Assembly: GCA_963704155.1 (NCBI GenBank)
Contig: CAVPHF010000004.1
Span: 1-64,000 of the forward strand
Origin: Thiohalocapsa sp963704155
GTDB lineage: Bacteria > Pseudomonadota > Gammaproteobacteria > Chromatiales > Chromatiaceae
DNA length: 64,000 nt
Direction: 5' to 3'
Position 1 is the stretch's first letter. Every line of letters begins with the position of its first letter. The notes under the pieces were generated by a model that had not been told where the DNA came from, did not search any database, and saw only the letters and a program-made list of their open reading frames with translations. The position numbers were made by a program, and so were the translations under genes. Positions 63,464-64,000 of the stretch are shown in pieces.

Positions 63464-64000
63464 ATGCGAATCCTGATCTATGGTGCCGGGAACATTGGAT
63501 GTTTGTACGCGGCCAAGCGCGCCCAGAGTGGGCAAGACGTCGCGATTCTGGCGCGCGGCGATCGCTAGGAGGCCCTCGGCAACCACGGGATCACCTTGGA
63601 AAATGGCGTTTCAGGTGAGCGCCAGACGACCTCCGTGCCGGTCGTCGATTACCTGGATCCCGCTGACCCTTACGACCTCGCGTTCGTGGTATTGCCGAAG
63701 CCTGCGCTCGCCGAGGTTCTGCCGGTCCTCGCCGCGAACGCTCGCGCATCGAGCGTGATGTTCTTCGGGAACAACGCCTCTGGCCCTGAGCCCATGATTT
63801 CGGCTGTGGGCAGAGACCGCGTGCTCCTCGGATTTCCCGGAGCCGCTGCTATACCTGACAACGGCGCGATTCGATACGTCATCACATCGCGGCGTGAGCA
63901 GCCGACAACGATCGGTGAGCTTGATGGCGGGCGCTCGGAACGGATCACGGCCATCGCCAGCGCGCTTGGTGGGGCGGGCTTTTCGGTGTCGATCTGCGCT
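63464..64000 (+). pseudogene. Ketopantoate reductase-like (ApbA/PanE) gene with in-frame stop, runs off the window
   Basis: ATG 63464 starts MRILIYGAGNIGCLYAAK, a Rossmann GxGxxG motif typical of ApbA/PanE oxidoreductases. Codon 35 is TAG (63566-63568), after which the same frame stays open to the window edge with family-like sequence: DPYDLAFVVLPKPALAEVLP, ASSVMFFGNNASGPEP and VLLGFPGAAAIPDNG. This is a nonsense-interrupted gene or a sequencing error; the 3' end is not visible. NADPH-dependent reduction of a 2-oxo acid is the family activity. Confidence 0.68.

Noticed and set aside
54806..63568. Stop-codon recoding to explain in-frame TAG/TAA in several genes
   Set aside because: Different stop codons are involved, one affected gene is also truncated, and normal genes in the window end with all three stops; gene decay or error is simpler.

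Overview
The window looks like a high-GC gammaproteobacterial chromosome, most probably of the Chromatiales (purple sulfur bacterium) type. The main reasons are the gene order tig-clpP-clpX-lon-hupB-tRNA-tRNA-ppiD and a his cluster running straight into tatABC. Placement rests on gene order and protein character only; no database search was possible.

Layout. 1-9.2 kb is a conserved proteostasis block: trigger factor (3' end), ClpP, ClpX, Lon, HU, tRNA-Val(TAC), tRNA-Asp(GTC), a strong intrinsic terminator, the periplasmic foldase PpiD and a YpfJ-type zinc metallopeptidase. 9.3-16.2 kb holds envelope or unknown-function genes (DUF4403, DUF937, DUF2333, one unrecognised family) and a decaying multiheme cytochrome c-TPR gene. 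16.2-21 kb is a compact regulated locus. A GAF/sigma54 activator is translationally coupled to a BASS-family organic-anion transporter, and divergent to these lie a small STAS protein and a secreted arylsulfatase. Between the two arms are two tandem palindromes (a likely activator binding site) and a good -24/-12 promoter. I read this as a regulated module for cleaving sulfate esters and importing an organic anion.

21-29 kb contains aquaporin Z, an orphan histidine kinase, an internally deleted HAD phosphatase, a CYTH-like protein, the DUF3300/DUF2950/DUF533 group and fabI. 29-36 kb is a four-gene oligopeptide-type ABC importer with a fused double ATPase. 36-44.9 kb carries purL, a Trypco1 protein, a YyaL/DUF255 protein, slyX, proline iminopeptidase and dtd. 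45-49.4 kb is hisB-hisA-hisE-tatA-tatB-tatC. hisH, hisF and hisI are absent from their usual places, and TatC has a roughly 145-residue C-terminal extension. 49.5-52.4 kb has a CysB-like LysR regulator, a lytic transglycosylase lipoprotein and dcd.

52.4-64 kb is a degraded, mobile-element-scarred region. It holds gene remnants, a 126-bp element with perfect 30-bp terminal inverted repeats beside a dynamin-like GTPase gene, a cupin pseudogene, a DUF2805 fragment, and a truncated Tn3-family resolvase with a Tn3-type end. It also has a putA-putP proline catabolism pair with an apparently scrambled putA N-terminus, an EAL-domain scrap, a YrhK gene and a ketopantoate-reductase-like gene each with one in-frame stop, and DUF2177. 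No rRNA, CRISPR array or complete insertion sequence was seen.
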